This document shows positions 1 through 7,159 of a stretch of DNA of 7,932 nt, piece by piece. The stretch comes from Akkermansiaceae bacterium UBA5689 (GTDB taxonomy: Bacteria > Verrucomicrobiota > Verrucomicrobiia > Verrucomicrobiales > Akkermansiaceae), in assembly GCA_002420305.1 (NCBI GenBank), contig DIHT01000032.1, positions 1 through 7,932 on the forward strand. The letters run 5' to 3'. Made by a program: the position numbers and the translations under genes. The notes below the pieces were generated by a model. That model was not told where the DNA came from and made no database searches. It saw only the letters and a program-made list of their open reading frames with translations. Positions within the stretch are counted from its first letter, which is position 1; the number at the start of each line of letters is the position of its first letter.

Positions 1-717
1 AAGTCGGTCAATTACCCGGGCAAAGGCGCCGGGGGCCGTATCTTTAATGAATGCATCGACCTCTTTGGGGTTGGGGGGGAGTCCCGTAAGGGTGAAGTAA
101 GCACGCCGAATGAGAGTGCGCCTGTCGGCGCGGGAGGCAGGCCGCACACCGCTGCCCTCCATCCGAGCAAGGACAAAAGAGTCAATCGGGCTAAGCAAAG
201 TTCTATCGGAAGGTTGGGCCGGAGGTTCGGGCTTGTTTAGAGGTCGGAAAGCCCAGTGCTCCCTACGAAACTTTTCAAAATCGTATGAAGCATCCTTTGT
301 GGCAACCTTGCTGCCATCCTCTGGAATGGGAGATCCCATGGCAATCCACGTTGCAAGGTAGTTCACCGCTGTATCAGGCAGTTTCTTTTTCGGAGGCATT
401 TCAAGGTCCTCGACCTGGTAGCGGACCACCTTGATGAGCAGGCTCTCGTCGGGTTTTCCCGGAACGAGCAGGGCTCCACTGTCTCCACCACTGAGAATGC
501 CCGCTTTGCTGTCGAGATAGAGCGACCCCTTCAGCTTGGAGGCCTTGCTGGAATGGCATTCGTAGCAATGGGTGGCGAGAATCGGCCTAATGTGATTCTC
601 GAAATAGTGAATGCCCTCCTCGGTTGGAGGAGCAGCTCTAAGTAAGCTGCCAGCGAGAGCACCAACGGCCACAAGGGCGGCAAGCCTTGAGAGAAAGCTG
701 CTAGCGGGACGAACCAT
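1..717 (-). CDS. PSCyt1/DUF1549 planctomycete-type cytochrome protein, second copy (C-terminus outside window)
   Basis: This is an exported protein with a c-type haem-binding domain; 239 N-terminal residues are visible and the rest lies beyond the left edge. Residues 1-29 form a Sec-type signal peptide with Arg near the N-terminus and an Ala/Leu/Val core. A PSCyt1 domain follows, with the haem motif CYECH at 51-55, a GKPDES segment at 87-92 and an EMPPK segment at 106-110. The conserved linker EHWAFRP is at 153-159. The start of DUF1549 (PSCyt2) runs from about 177, with TGLPP at 211-215. The family's biochemical role is unknown; redox or carbohydrate-linked roles have been suggested. The ATG at 717 was chosen because the signal peptide starts there; a TTG three codons upstream is possible. 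It lies 40 bp after the response regulator on the same strand, so co-transcription is likely. A DUF1553 domain, and perhaps another DUF1501 gene, would be expected further left. Confidence 0.93.
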   Translation of the reverse strand, partial: MVRPASSFLSRLAALVAVGALAGSLLRAAPPTEEGIHYFENHIRPILATHCYECHSSKASKLKGSLYLDSKAGILSGGDSGALLVPGKPDESLLIKVVRYQVEDLEMPPKKKLPDTAVNYLATWIAMGSPIPEDGSKVATKDASYDFEKFRREHWAFRPLNKPEPPAQPSDRTLLSPIDSFVLARMEGSGVRPASRADRRTLIRRAYFTLTGLPPNPKEVDAFIKDTAPGAFARVIDRL

Positions 718-757
718 AGGTTGCAATCTTCAGGCCGGACCAAGTCCCAACGACGTT

Positions 758-1429
758 CTACTTATTCCAAGGCGCCCGCTCAAGGGAGTCACGGTATTTC
801 ATTGCTGCCTCGGTACGGGATCGGACGTGCAGCTTCTCATAGATATGCTTCAGGTGAACACGAACGGTTTCGACACTAATTGAAAGTTCAGCGGCAATCT
901 CCTTATTCGCAAGACCTCGAGCGACAAGTTGCACGATTTCAGTTTCACGCTTGGAAAGATTGAAGGCCTGACTCGCTTCGCTGCTCGCAGGGCGGTGGAA
1001 GGCTTCTACGACGAGTCGAGCAATCTCGGCGGACATTGGCGCTCCTCCTGCCCTGACCTCAAAGATCGCACGACAAAGATCATCGGGCGAAGCATTCTTG
1101 AGGAGATAGCCGGAGGCCCCTGCCTGCAGGGCATCGAAAATCTTCTTATCATCGTCGTGCACGGTGAGCATGATCACGTCGATGCCGGGGTGAGTGCCCT
1201 TTACCTGTATGGTCGCTTCGATTCCAGACATCCCCGGCAGGCTGATGTCCATCAGTATGACATCAGGGCCACCGTTCTCGATGGCTTTCAAGCCATCCTC
1301 GGCGTTTTCCCAAACACCGAAGGTTTCGATGCCATCCATGGCGTCGACGATCTTTCGAACAAGTTTTCCGAGCGCTGGAGTGTCCTCAATGACGGCGACC
1401 TTGATGGGTTCTCGATGAGCTGTTGGCAT
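758..1429 (-). CDS. NarL/FixJ-family response regulator (receiver + LuxR HTH)
   Basis: This is a cytoplasmic two-component transcription regulator of 223 aa, the usual length for NarL/FixJ proteins. The receiver domain covers about residues 9-125. Its acidic pocket is E15/D16, the phospho-acceptor is D61 in LMDISLPG, and the switch residues are T89 and K111 in the segment YLLKNASP. A linker of about 30 residues follows, then a LuxR-type helix-turn-helix at about 157-213. That part holds LSKRETEIVQLVARG and the recognition-helix stretch ISVETVRVHLKHIYEKL. All residues needed for phosphorylation are present, so it should be a working regulator. No histidine kinase is visible, so its signal is unknown. 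It starts 176 bp after the DUF1501 gene and ends 40 bp before the second cytochrome gene, all on one strand, which makes these genes plausible targets. I see no clear ribosome binding site before the ATG at 1429. Confidence 0.95.
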   Translation of the reverse strand: MPTAHREPIKVAVIEDTPALGKLVRKIVDAMDGIETFGVWENAEDGLKAIENGGPDVILMDISLPGMSGIEATIQVKGTHPGIDVIMLTVHDDDKKIFDALQAGASGYLLKNASPDDLCRAIFEVRAGGAPMSAEIARLVVEAFHRPASSEASQAFNLSKRETEIVQLVARGLANKEIAAELSISVETVRVHLKHIYEKLHVRSRTEAAMKYRDSLERAPWNK

Positions 1430-1605
1430 AACGGGAAGTGGAAGGGTTGTCCCAGAGAGGAATCAGTTCAACGCAAAACCACCGGTATTTCCGGGAAATT
1501 GGAGATAGAGGCAGCTTTGCCGTGAAGAGAGAGCAGTCAGGCATTGCGAGGAGACGGGTTGGGTCCGGCTTCGGAACGCCCGGAAGGAGCTTCTCTTTCG
1601 TAGGG
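1430..1605. other. 176 bp gap between the DUF1501 and response regulator genes
   Basis: No convincing gene lies here. A 78-codon minus-strand frame crosses it but overlaps both neighbouring genes and has no recognisable motif. The gap is long enough for a separate promoter for the regulator, but I could not identify -35/-10 boxes with confidence. It contains a small imperfect hairpin, listed separately at 1569-1586. On the leftward transcript, the short symmetric stretch CCGGAAATACCGG also occurs nearer the regulator; its 4 bp arms are too short to mean much alone. Confidence 0.5.
1569..1586 (-). other. imperfect hairpin just after the DUF1501 gene
   Basis: The arms CTTCGG and CCGGAAG can pair over six base pairs with one bulged G and a five-base loop. 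The hairpin begins 20 bp past the DUF1501 stop codon on the leftward transcript. No T-run follows, so it is not a standard intrinsic terminator. It could be an mRNA-stabilising or attenuating structure between that gene and the response regulator, or a chance match. Confidence 0.25.
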
Positions 1606-3063
1606 TCAGGACAGTAAGTCATGAATTACCTTTGACTCCCGGGTCAAGCTGGTGAGGCGTTTGTCTGCGCCTCCGTGGCGATGGGTCAGCTTGAGATGGT
1701 TGATGCCGAAAAGGTGAAGCAGGGTTGCATGGAAGTCGTTTACGTGAACAGGGTTACGAGCAGGTTCCCAGCCGATGTCATCTGTTTCCCCGTAGTTGAA
1801 GCCGGGTTTTACCCCGCCACCAGCCATGAACATGGTGAAAGCGTTGGGATGGTGATCGCGTCCAGTATTGGGTTTACGGCCTGGGCGATTTTCGCCGAGG
1901 GGGGTGCGTCCAAATTCTCCCCCCCAGACTACAAGAGTCTCGTCGAGGAGGCCCCGCTCCTTGAGGTCAGTGATCAAGGCGGCAACCGGTTGGTCACTCA
2001 TTCCGGCGTTAAATTCAAGTTCGGTGTCGAGGTTGGAGTGCTGGTCCCATGACGCATGAATGAGGTTTACGAAGCGGACGCCTCGTTCCGCAAGGCGTCT
2101 GGCCAGGAGGCAGTTTCGCGCGAAGGTACTCCATGTGCGCGAGCTACCTTTCCCTCTTCCTCCTGTGGAGGGGTCATCACGGTTTAGCCCATAGGCTTCT
2201 AGAGTTTGTTCAGATTCCCCTGAGAGGTCTGCGAGCTCAGGTGCGGCGGTCTGCATCCGGAAAGCCAGCTCGTAGGCTGCGATCCTGCTCTCAATTTCTG
2301 GATCGCGGATAGCGTCATGAGCAATCCCATTCAGTTTGCGCAGGGCATCAAGTCCCCGCCTCTGAACTTCGGGAGAGATGCCTCCGGGGTTGCGAAGGTT
2401 GAGAACAGGTTCATCACTGTTACGGAAACGTACTCCGGCAAAGCTGGATGGAAGGAATCCGCTTTGATAGAGGGTTGCTCCTCCGCTCGATCCACGACCT
2501 GCCAGGAGAACGACATAGCCCGGAAGGTTTTCATTTTCACTTCCCAGCCCGTAGGTCAGCCAGGATCCGATCGAGGGAAGTCCGAAGTGCGGTTCTCCAC
2601 ACTGCATCATCAGCTGTCCGGGATGATGATTAAACTGCGTTGTGTGCATGCTTTTGATCATGCAGAGATCATCTGCGCAGGAGGCCAGATGAGGGAGGAG
2701 GTCGGAGAACCACATGCCGGCCTGCCCATGCTGGCTGAAGGCTCGTTTGCTTCCCATAAGGGTTGCGCTTTCCTTCTTGAGAAAGGCAAAGCGCATCTTC
2801 TCAAGGATCAAGGGATCCATTTTTTTGCCATCGAGCTCGTTGAGTTTCGGCTTGTAGTCGAAGAGATCCAGTTGGGAGGGGGCGCCTGCCATGAAAAGAA
2901 AGATGCAGCGTTTTGCCCGGGGAGCGAAATGGGTGAAGGCGCTTTCGGCAGCATGGGCATCTGACCCAAGCATATGGGCGAGTGCGACACCGCCCAGACC
3001 GCTGGCCGAGGTAGCAAGGAAATCTCTTCGAGTCCGGAGGTAGAATTCTTCAGGAGATATCAT
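1606..3063 (-). CDS. DUF1501 protein, Tat-exported, alkaline phosphatase/sulfatase-like fold
   Basis: This is a complete DUF1501 (PF07394) protein of 485 aa, a normal length for the family. The N-terminus carries a twin-arginine signal (TRRDFL at 11-16, hydrophobic stretch to about 33, AHA cleavage-like site at 36-38), so it should be exported already folded. DUF1501 proteins are related to the alkaline phosphatase/sulfatase superfamily, but the reaction is not established. Visible family motifs include MAGAPSQLDLFDYKP (58-72), FNHHPG (144-149), WDQHSN (339-344), GGEFGRTP (381-388), GRDHHP (401-406) and HVNDFHATLLHLFG (440-453); the His/Asp/Glu residues are likely metal ligands. It follows the first cytochrome gene by 14 bp, a pairing very common in Planctomycetes and Verrucomicrobia, suggesting the two products work together in the periplasm. 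The ATG at 3063 has a good ribosome binding site. Confidence 0.95.
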   Translation of the reverse strand: MISPEEFYLRTRRDFLATSASGLGGVALAHMLGSDAHAAESAFTHFAPRAKRCIFLFMAGAPSQLDLFDYKPKLNELDGKKMDPLILEKMRFAFLKKESATLMGSKRAFSQHGQAGMWFSDLLPHLASCADDLCMIKSMHTTQFNHHPGQLMMQCGEPHFGLPSIGSWLTYGLGSENENLPGYVVLLAGRGSSGGATLYQSGFLPSSFAGVRFRNSDEPVLNLRNPGGISPEVQRRGLDALRKLNGIAHDAIRDPEIESRIAAYELAFRMQTAAPELADLSGESEQTLEAYGLNRDDPSTGGRGKGSSRTWSTFARNCLLARRLAERGVRFVNLIHASWDQHSNLDTELEFNAGMSDQPVAALITDLKERGLLDETLVVWGGEFGRTPLGENRPGRKPNTGRDHHPNAFTMFMAGGGVKPGFNYGETDDIGWEPARNPVHVNDFHATLLHLFGINHLKLTHRHGGADKRLTSLTRESKVIHDLLS

Positions 3064-3073
3064 GGCGAGGATT

Positions 3074-3080
3074 CTCCCTA
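3074..3080 (-). promoter_or_regulatory. Shine-Dalgarno of the DUF1501 gene overlapping the upstream stop codon
   Basis: On the minus strand the sequence TAGGGAG contains both the TAG stop of the upstream cytochrome gene and an AGGGAG ribosome binding site, 10 bases before the ATG at 3063. This arrangement suggests translational coupling and a fixed ratio of the two proteins. Confidence 0.7.
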
Positions 3081-5249
3081 AGGGCAGGTGATGAACTCAT
3101 CGAGGTTCGTGATGATCCGAACGGTAGCTGTCCAAGCGGCCAGGCTGGGCTTGCTTTCTCCACAAAGCTCCAGTGTCTGGTCGGGGTGATCAAGGTAGTG
3201 TGAAAGGTTTTCCTTGAGCAGGCCAAGAGCAATATCAAGCTCCTTGGGTTCCGGTAGCCGGGACAGGGTCAGTTTGAAGAGATGCTCTAGCCTCACTTGG
3301 TTATTGGTGAGAGCAGGATTCTCTTCGATCCGCCGTGCAAGGGCCTGACTCGCCTCATGAAAAACAATATTCTGAAGAGTAGTCAGCGCCATCAGAGGGG
3401 TGTTGGATACGTTTCGCTGGGTAATAGAGGTGTTAGAGTCCGGGCAGTCAAACGTCATAAGATTTGGAGCCGGTGCGGTGCGTTTGAAGAAGGTATACAT
3501 CCCCCGCCGATAGCGATTGCCACCCTTGCTGACATTCCATTTGAAGTTATTAGCGAAGCTTTGAGCTGCAACATCTGCAGGAATAGGAGGGAATTGGCTT
3601 TCTCCCCCCGTTTCTGTATTCAGGAGGCCTGCGACGGAAAGGTGCAGATCCCTAATGATTTCAGCTTCCACACGCTTACGGTTCTGGCGGTGAAGGAGCC
3701 GGTTGTCAGGGTCGCTGCTGGCATACTCCAGCCGGTGTCTTGATGATTGACGATAGGTTTGGGAAGTGACGATTTTCCTGATCAGTTGTTTGCGACTCCA
3801 TCCTTTTTTGATGAAGAAATCAGCTAGCCAGCTCAGGAGTTCAGGGTGTGACGGTCTCTGACCCTGAGAGCCAAAGTTCTCCGGTGAGGGAACAAGCCCA
3901 TTTCCGAAAAGGTGCAGCCAGATAGTATTGGTTGTGACCCTTGCCATAAGCGGGTTTTCCCGGCTGTTGAGCCACTTGGCCAGATCCATTCTACTGGGAT
4001 TGCCCGGGGGAGATTTCAGAGGGTGAAGAGAGGAGATTCCTCCTGGTTGAATGACCCCCTTTTCTGTCTCGGGTTGCAGAAAGTCACCCCGATGAAAGAG
4101 GTAGGTCTTACGTTTGCCATGCCCTCTCATTACCGCCGCTTTCAGGGCCTTCCCGGTGTTGAGAGTGACCTGCACCTCTCCTTCGTCGGCTTCATTGAAA
4201 AACGCATAGATACGATAGAAGTCGGCCTGAGTGAGGGGGTCGTAAGGGTGGTCGTGGCACTGTGCGCATTCGAGGGTGAGCCCCAGCCATGTCCGTGTTG
4301 TAGTGGCAACCCGGTCAATGACGCGTTTTACTCTGTCTTCTTCCTGGTCAGTCCCGCCCTCTGTATTCCGCAGCGTCTGACGATGAAATCCCGTGGCAAG
4401 ATGCTGTGATGGGTCAGCATCTTCCAGAAGATCACCTGCGAGCTGCTCGATGGTGAATTGGTCAAAAGCCATGTCTTCATTGATGGAACGAATGACCCAG
4501 TCGCGCCAGAGCCATGCGTTGGGGCGCGGATTGTCTTTTTCGTATCCGTCACTGTCTGCGTATCGCGCCTGGTCGAGCCAGTGGCGGCCCCACCTCTCTC
4601 CGAAGTGAGGAGATGCGAGGAGTCGGTCTACTTCAGCACTCAGGGCAATTTCCGGATCCATCTGCCAGGCATTCAGGAACGATTGCAGTTCCTCTACGGT
4701 TGGAGGGAGACCTGTGATGTCGAGACAGAGGCGTCGGAGTAATGTCCCGGGCTTGGCCGGAGGAGAGGGGGTCAAGTTCTCTTTTTCAATTCGATGCAGG
4801 ATGAAGTGATCGATTTCGTTGACGGGCCAATCTTGCCTCCGGACTTCCAGAGGTAATGTTTTCAGGAGAGGCAGGTAAGCCCAGTGTTCGGGCCAGGGTG
4901 CGCCCTGTTTGATCCAATTCTGAATGAGTGAGATTTCCCTTTTATCGAGAGGGCTTTTCGGAGGCATGCGAAGGTCGGAGTCCTGATGAGTCAGACGGAG
5001 AAAGAGCTCGCTTTCTTCTGGCCTCCCCGACACGAGGAGCGGTTCTCCTGACTTTCCCCCGGCCAGCGCCAGGGTGCGGCTAGTCAGGTTTAGGTCACCC
5101 CGTTGCTTGACTCCCCCATGGCATTCGGCGCAATGCTCGTTGAGTAATGGCTGTATATCCCTGTTGAAATCTACGGGCTCTGCTCCCCCGTGCACGGAGG
5201 CACCAAGAATCAGGGCAAGAGAGATGCAGGACGTGGAGGCCAGTTTCAA
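3078..5249 (-). CDS. PSCyt1/DUF1549/DUF1553 planctomycete-type cytochrome protein (complete)
   Basis: This is a secreted protein of 723 aa from the preferred TTG start at 5249; the frame stays open to a GTG at 5312 (744 aa). From the TTG, residues 1-23 form a typical Sec signal peptide (Lys2, then a hydrophobic core ending near HGGA). AAGG lies 7 bases upstream of the TTG. Domains in order: PSCyt1 with haem motif CAECH (40-44) and the linker EHWAYLP (121-127); DUF1549 from about 145 with TGLPPT (179-184), RYADSDGYE (229-237) and a second CxxCH, CAQCH (328-332); DUF1553 from about 419 with NTIWLHLFGNGLV (441-453), SPENFGSQG (455-463), RKRVEAEIIRD (524-534), TPLMALTTLQ (617-626) and NLDEFI near the end. 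The family's function is unknown; two CxxCH motifs suggest it binds up to two haems and transfers electrons. It heads the leftward unit and is tightly linked to DUF1501. There is no LamG-like insert, so it is a compact family member. Confidence 0.94.
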   Translation of the reverse strand: MKLASTSCISLALILGASVHGGAEPVDFNRDIQPLLNEHCAECHGGVKQRGDLNLTSRTLALAGGKSGEPLLVSGRPEESELFLRLTHQDSDLRMPPKSPLDKREISLIQNWIKQGAPWPEHWAYLPLLKTLPLEVRRQDWPVNEIDHFILHRIEKENLTPSPPAKPGTLLRRLCLDITGLPPTVEELQSFLNAWQMDPEIALSAEVDRLLASPHFGERWGRHWLDQARYADSDGYEKDNPRPNAWLWRDWVIRSINEDMAFDQFTIEQLAGDLLEDADPSQHLATGFHRQTLRNTEGGTDQEEDRVKRVIDRVATTTRTWLGLTLECAQCHDHPYDPLTQADFYRIYAFFNEADEGEVQVTLNTGKALKAAVMRGHGKRKTYLFHRGDFLQPETEKGVIQPGGISSLHPLKSPPGNPSRMDLAKWLNSRENPLMARVTTNTIWLHLFGNGLVPSPENFGSQGQRPSHPELLSWLADFFIKKGWSRKQLIRKIVTSQTYRQSSRHRLEYASSDPDNRLLHRQNRKRVEAEIIRDLHLSVAGLLNTETGGESQFPPIPADVAAQSFANNFKWNVSKGGNRYRRGMYTFFKRTAPAPNLMTFDCPDSNTSITQRNVSNTPLMALTTLQNIVFHEASQALARRIEENPALTNNQVRLEHLFKLTLSRLPEPKELDIALGLLKENLSHYLDHPDQTLELCGESKPSLAAWTATVRIITNLDEFITCP

Positions 5250-5362
5250 ATAGACGCCTTGGGTTTCGTTCAAAAATGGTGAATTTTCCGGAGTAAACAA
5301 GAAGCTTTCCACCGGACCTTCAAACCGTCAGGCTCCCGGGGTTTCAGCAAACGTAATAACCC
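5250..5362. promoter_or_regulatory. divergent intergenic region between the cytochrome and dioxygenase genes
   Basis: Two transcription units point away from each other here, so promoters for both must lie in or near this stretch. It is 113 bp if the leftward gene starts at TTG 5249, but only 50 bp if it starts at GTG 5312. I could not find convincing -35/-10 pairs on either strand. An inverted repeat, AAACC (5322-5326) and GGTTT (5340-5344), is separated by 13 bases and centred near 5333. It could be an operator, but five-base arms occur easily by chance. Confidence 0.5.
5257..5260 (-). promoter_or_regulatory. ribosome binding site supporting the TTG start at 5249
   Basis: On the minus strand AAGG stands 7 bases before TTG at 5249-5247, and the codons that follow read MKLAS, the opening of a normal signal peptide. 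The competing GTG at 5312 also has AAGG upstream, but only 4 bases away, and it would add 21 residues with three acidic ones before the signal peptide. Confidence 0.5.
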
Positions 5363-6202
5363 ATGGGCATCTTTACTAGCGATCAACTTGCAGCATTTAA
5401 CCGGGATGGATACCTGATTGTCCGGGGGCTATTTGGTGAGGAGGAAATCGGGCTTCTTGGGGAAACCGCCCGAAATGATCACGCAATGGACCAAGCCTCC
5501 TCCACCATGGATGACGGAGAGGGTAACAATGTCAGATTATCCCTTTGGAACCATCCGGGCGACGGAGTGTATGGAATGGTTGCACGGTGCAGGAGAGTTG
5601 TGGACGGGGTGGAGGAAATTCTCGGAGACGAAGTCTACCATTATCATTCCAAGATGATTTTGAAGGATGCTAAGGTCGGAGGCGCCTGGGCATGGCACCA
5701 GGATTATGGCTACTGGTATCAGAACGGCCTTCTTTTCCCCGACCTTGTGAGTGTGATGATCGCAGTGGATCCCGCTACACGGGAGAATGGCTGTATGCAA
5801 GTTTTGCGTGGTTCTCACCGGATGGGGCGGGTGAACCATACCCTTTCCGGTGAACAGGCTGGTGCTGACATGGAGCAGGTAGATGAGGCCCGCCAGCGTC
5901 TGGAGACAGTTCATTGTGAGATGTCTGCGGGCGACGCCCTCTTTTTTCATTCAAATACCCTGCATTGTTCGGCGGCAAATAATTCCGATCACTCTCGGTG
6001 GGCATTAATTTGCTGTTACAACACGAGAAGCAACGACCCGTTCAAGGACTCACATCATCCCAGATATACGCCACTCTCTAAAGTTGATGATGAGATGGTG
6101 CTCAAAGTGGGACGGGACGATGCGCAGCGCTCCAGTGTGGCCTTCGCAAACCTGGTAGACGAGGACCAGAGTGCGAAGAGTCTCTCAAGCGAAGAATTGT
6201 GA
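5363..6202 (+). CDS. phytanoyl-CoA dioxygenase (PhyH) family Fe(II)/2-oxoglutarate oxygenase
   Basis: This is a complete cytoplasmic protein of 279 aa with no signal peptide, normal in length for the PhyH family. Such enzymes hydroxylate a small molecule using Fe(II), O2 and 2-oxoglutarate. The N-terminus has the family opening FNRDGYLIVRGLF (12-24). The iron-binding facial triad is visible: H112 and D114 in AWHQDYGYWY, and H201 in SNTLHCSAAN. R212, 11 residues after the distal His, is the expected 2-oxoglutarate-binding Arg. The segment ENGCMQVLRGSH (141-152) is also typical. It resembles ectoine hydroxylase relatives around HQDYGYW, but no ectoine genes are nearby, so the substrate is unknown. 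It is the first gene of the rightward unit. The ATG at 5363 is the first good start after the divergent region; no clear ribosome binding site precedes it. Confidence 0.93.
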   Translation: MGIFTSDQLAAFNRDGYLIVRGLFGEEEIGLLGETARNDHAMDQASSTMDDGEGNNVRLSLWNHPGDGVYGMVARCRRVVDGVEEILGDEVYHYHSKMILKDAKVGGAWAWHQDYGYWYQNGLLFPDLVSVMIAVDPATRENGCMQVLRGSHRMGRVNHTLSGEQAGADMEQVDEARQRLETVHCEMSAGDALFFHSNTLHCSAANNSDHSRWALICCYNTRSNDPFKDSHHPRYTPLSKVDDEMVLKVGRDDAQRSSVAFANLVDEDQSAKSLSSEEL

Positions 6203-6281
6203 CAACTAGCGAGCTATTCCGATAACCCTTAACGCCGGGGGTCATCTCCGGATATCAGACACAAGCCCATATACCAGAATC

Positions 6282-7103
6282 ATGAAACTTGGAATTATCA
6301 ACAGCGCGTTCGACCAAGCAGGAGTCGATACGAAAACAGGACTAGAACATATTGCCCGGATCGGTTTCGACTCAGTGGATATTTTTACTGAAGCGATGAC
6401 TATTGAGCAGGCAGAGATCGATCTTATAAAAAGGACATGCGACGATAATGATCTGCCCATTGTGTCCACCGTGGTCGTTTCGGCTGGACTGGTTGACTTT
6501 AATGACCCGGTGCGGGATTATCATGTGGAGAGGGCCAACCGATTCGTAGATCTCGGACAGACCCTCAATTCGAATAATCTCCTGCTGGTGCTTGGAGAGT
6601 ATATCTGGCAGCGAGAAGTGATTCCACCCGAAGCGCAGTGGGAATGGGGTGTAGAAGGAGTGAGGAAGATCGGTGAGTATGCTGGCGAGCGAGGGATGGA
6701 GATTGCTCTGGAGCTTGAACCGTTCAGGCTGAGTCTTCTCAATAGCGTTCCCAAGATGGCTCAGTTCATCGATGACTGTGGCCTGCCTAACGTGAAGGCC
6801 AATATTGATATCAGTCATCTCGTCTTGGCGGATACCCCTCCCGACGCTCTCGAGCTTCTCAAGGGAAAGGCGACTCATGTGCATATCAGTGACTGTGACG
6901 GCAAGGTGCATGGGGACCTTCCTCCCGGGCGAGGAGTGGTCAAATTTGCTCCTTACCTGCAAGCGATCAAGGATCTTGAGTTTGATGGAGCAGTCTCGCT
7001 AGAGCTGGAGTATTCACCGGATCCCGAAAAAATCGTTGAGTGGGTTGAGGAAGCATACAACGCCACGGACAGCCTCATGGAGCAAGTTGGGCTACGAGGT
7101 TAG
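6282..7103 (+). CDS. sugar phosphate isomerase/epimerase-like TIM-barrel protein (AP endonuclease 2 superfamily)
   Basis: This is a complete cytoplasmic protein of 273 aa, normal for this superfamily, whose members isomerise, epimerise or dehydrate sugars, keto-sugars and inositols with a divalent metal. It starts on the first barrel strand (MKLGIINSAF). Likely metal and active-site residues are E144/E146 (IALELEPF), D176 and H179 (NIDISHL), H199 and H201 (THVHISD) and E241/E243 (VSLELEY). The GRGVVKFAPYL segment (216-226) is also typical. The exact reaction cannot be read from sequence. It lies 79 bp after the dioxygenase and 56 bp before a Gfo/Idh oxidoreductase, a partner often seen in inositol and keto-sugar pathways. 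No strong ribosome binding site is visible before the ATG. A small hairpin (ACGAG, five-base loop, CTCGT; 7094-7108) spans its stop codon but lacks a T-run. Confidence 0.92.
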   Translation: MKLGIINSAFDQAGVDTKTGLEHIARIGFDSVDIFTEAMTIEQAEIDLIKRTCDDNDLPIVSTVVVSAGLVDFNDPVRDYHVERANRFVDLGQTLNSNNLLLVLGEYIWQREVIPPEAQWEWGVEGVRKIGEYAGERGMEIALELEPFRLSLLNSVPKMAQFIDDCGLPNVKANIDISHLVLADTPPDALELLKGKATHVHISDCDGKVHGDLPPGRGVVKFAPYLQAIKDLEFDGAVSLELEYSPDPEKIVEWVEEAYNATDSLMEQVGLRG

Positions 7104-7159
7104 CTCGTCTCGTGATAGGGTGAGCTGCTTGAAAAAATTTCTGATTGCCTCGAGTCGAT

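Noticed and set aside
929..1525. 198-codon plus-strand frame opposite the response regulator
   Set aside because: It is antisense to a gene with complete receiver and LuxR motifs, and its product has no recognisable motif. It reflects codon bias of the real gene.
1386..1622. 78-codon minus-strand frame bridging the DUF1501 and regulator genes
   Set aside because: It overlaps both neighbours, is rich in Pro/Ser/Arg without motifs, and has no clear ribosome binding site. The gap is better read as non-coding.
2317..2964. 215-codon plus-strand frame inside the DUF1501 gene
   Set aside because: It is antisense to a clear DUF1501 coding region, with a composition typical of shadow frames and no domain.
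5225..5249. possible lipoprotein signal in the cytochrome protein (Cys8 near the signal peptide)
   Set aside because: The residues before the Cys (Ser-Thr-Ser) do not form a lipobox and the Cys lies before the hydrophobic core, so a normal Sec signal peptide is more likely.
6372..6962. 196-codon minus-strand frame opposite the isomerase
   Set aside because: It lies wholly within a well-supported TIM-barrel gene and shows no family features.
7094..7108. 5 bp hairpin over the isomerase stop codon as a terminator
   Set aside because: The stem is short, there is no T-run right after it, and the next gene follows on the same strand 56 bp later.
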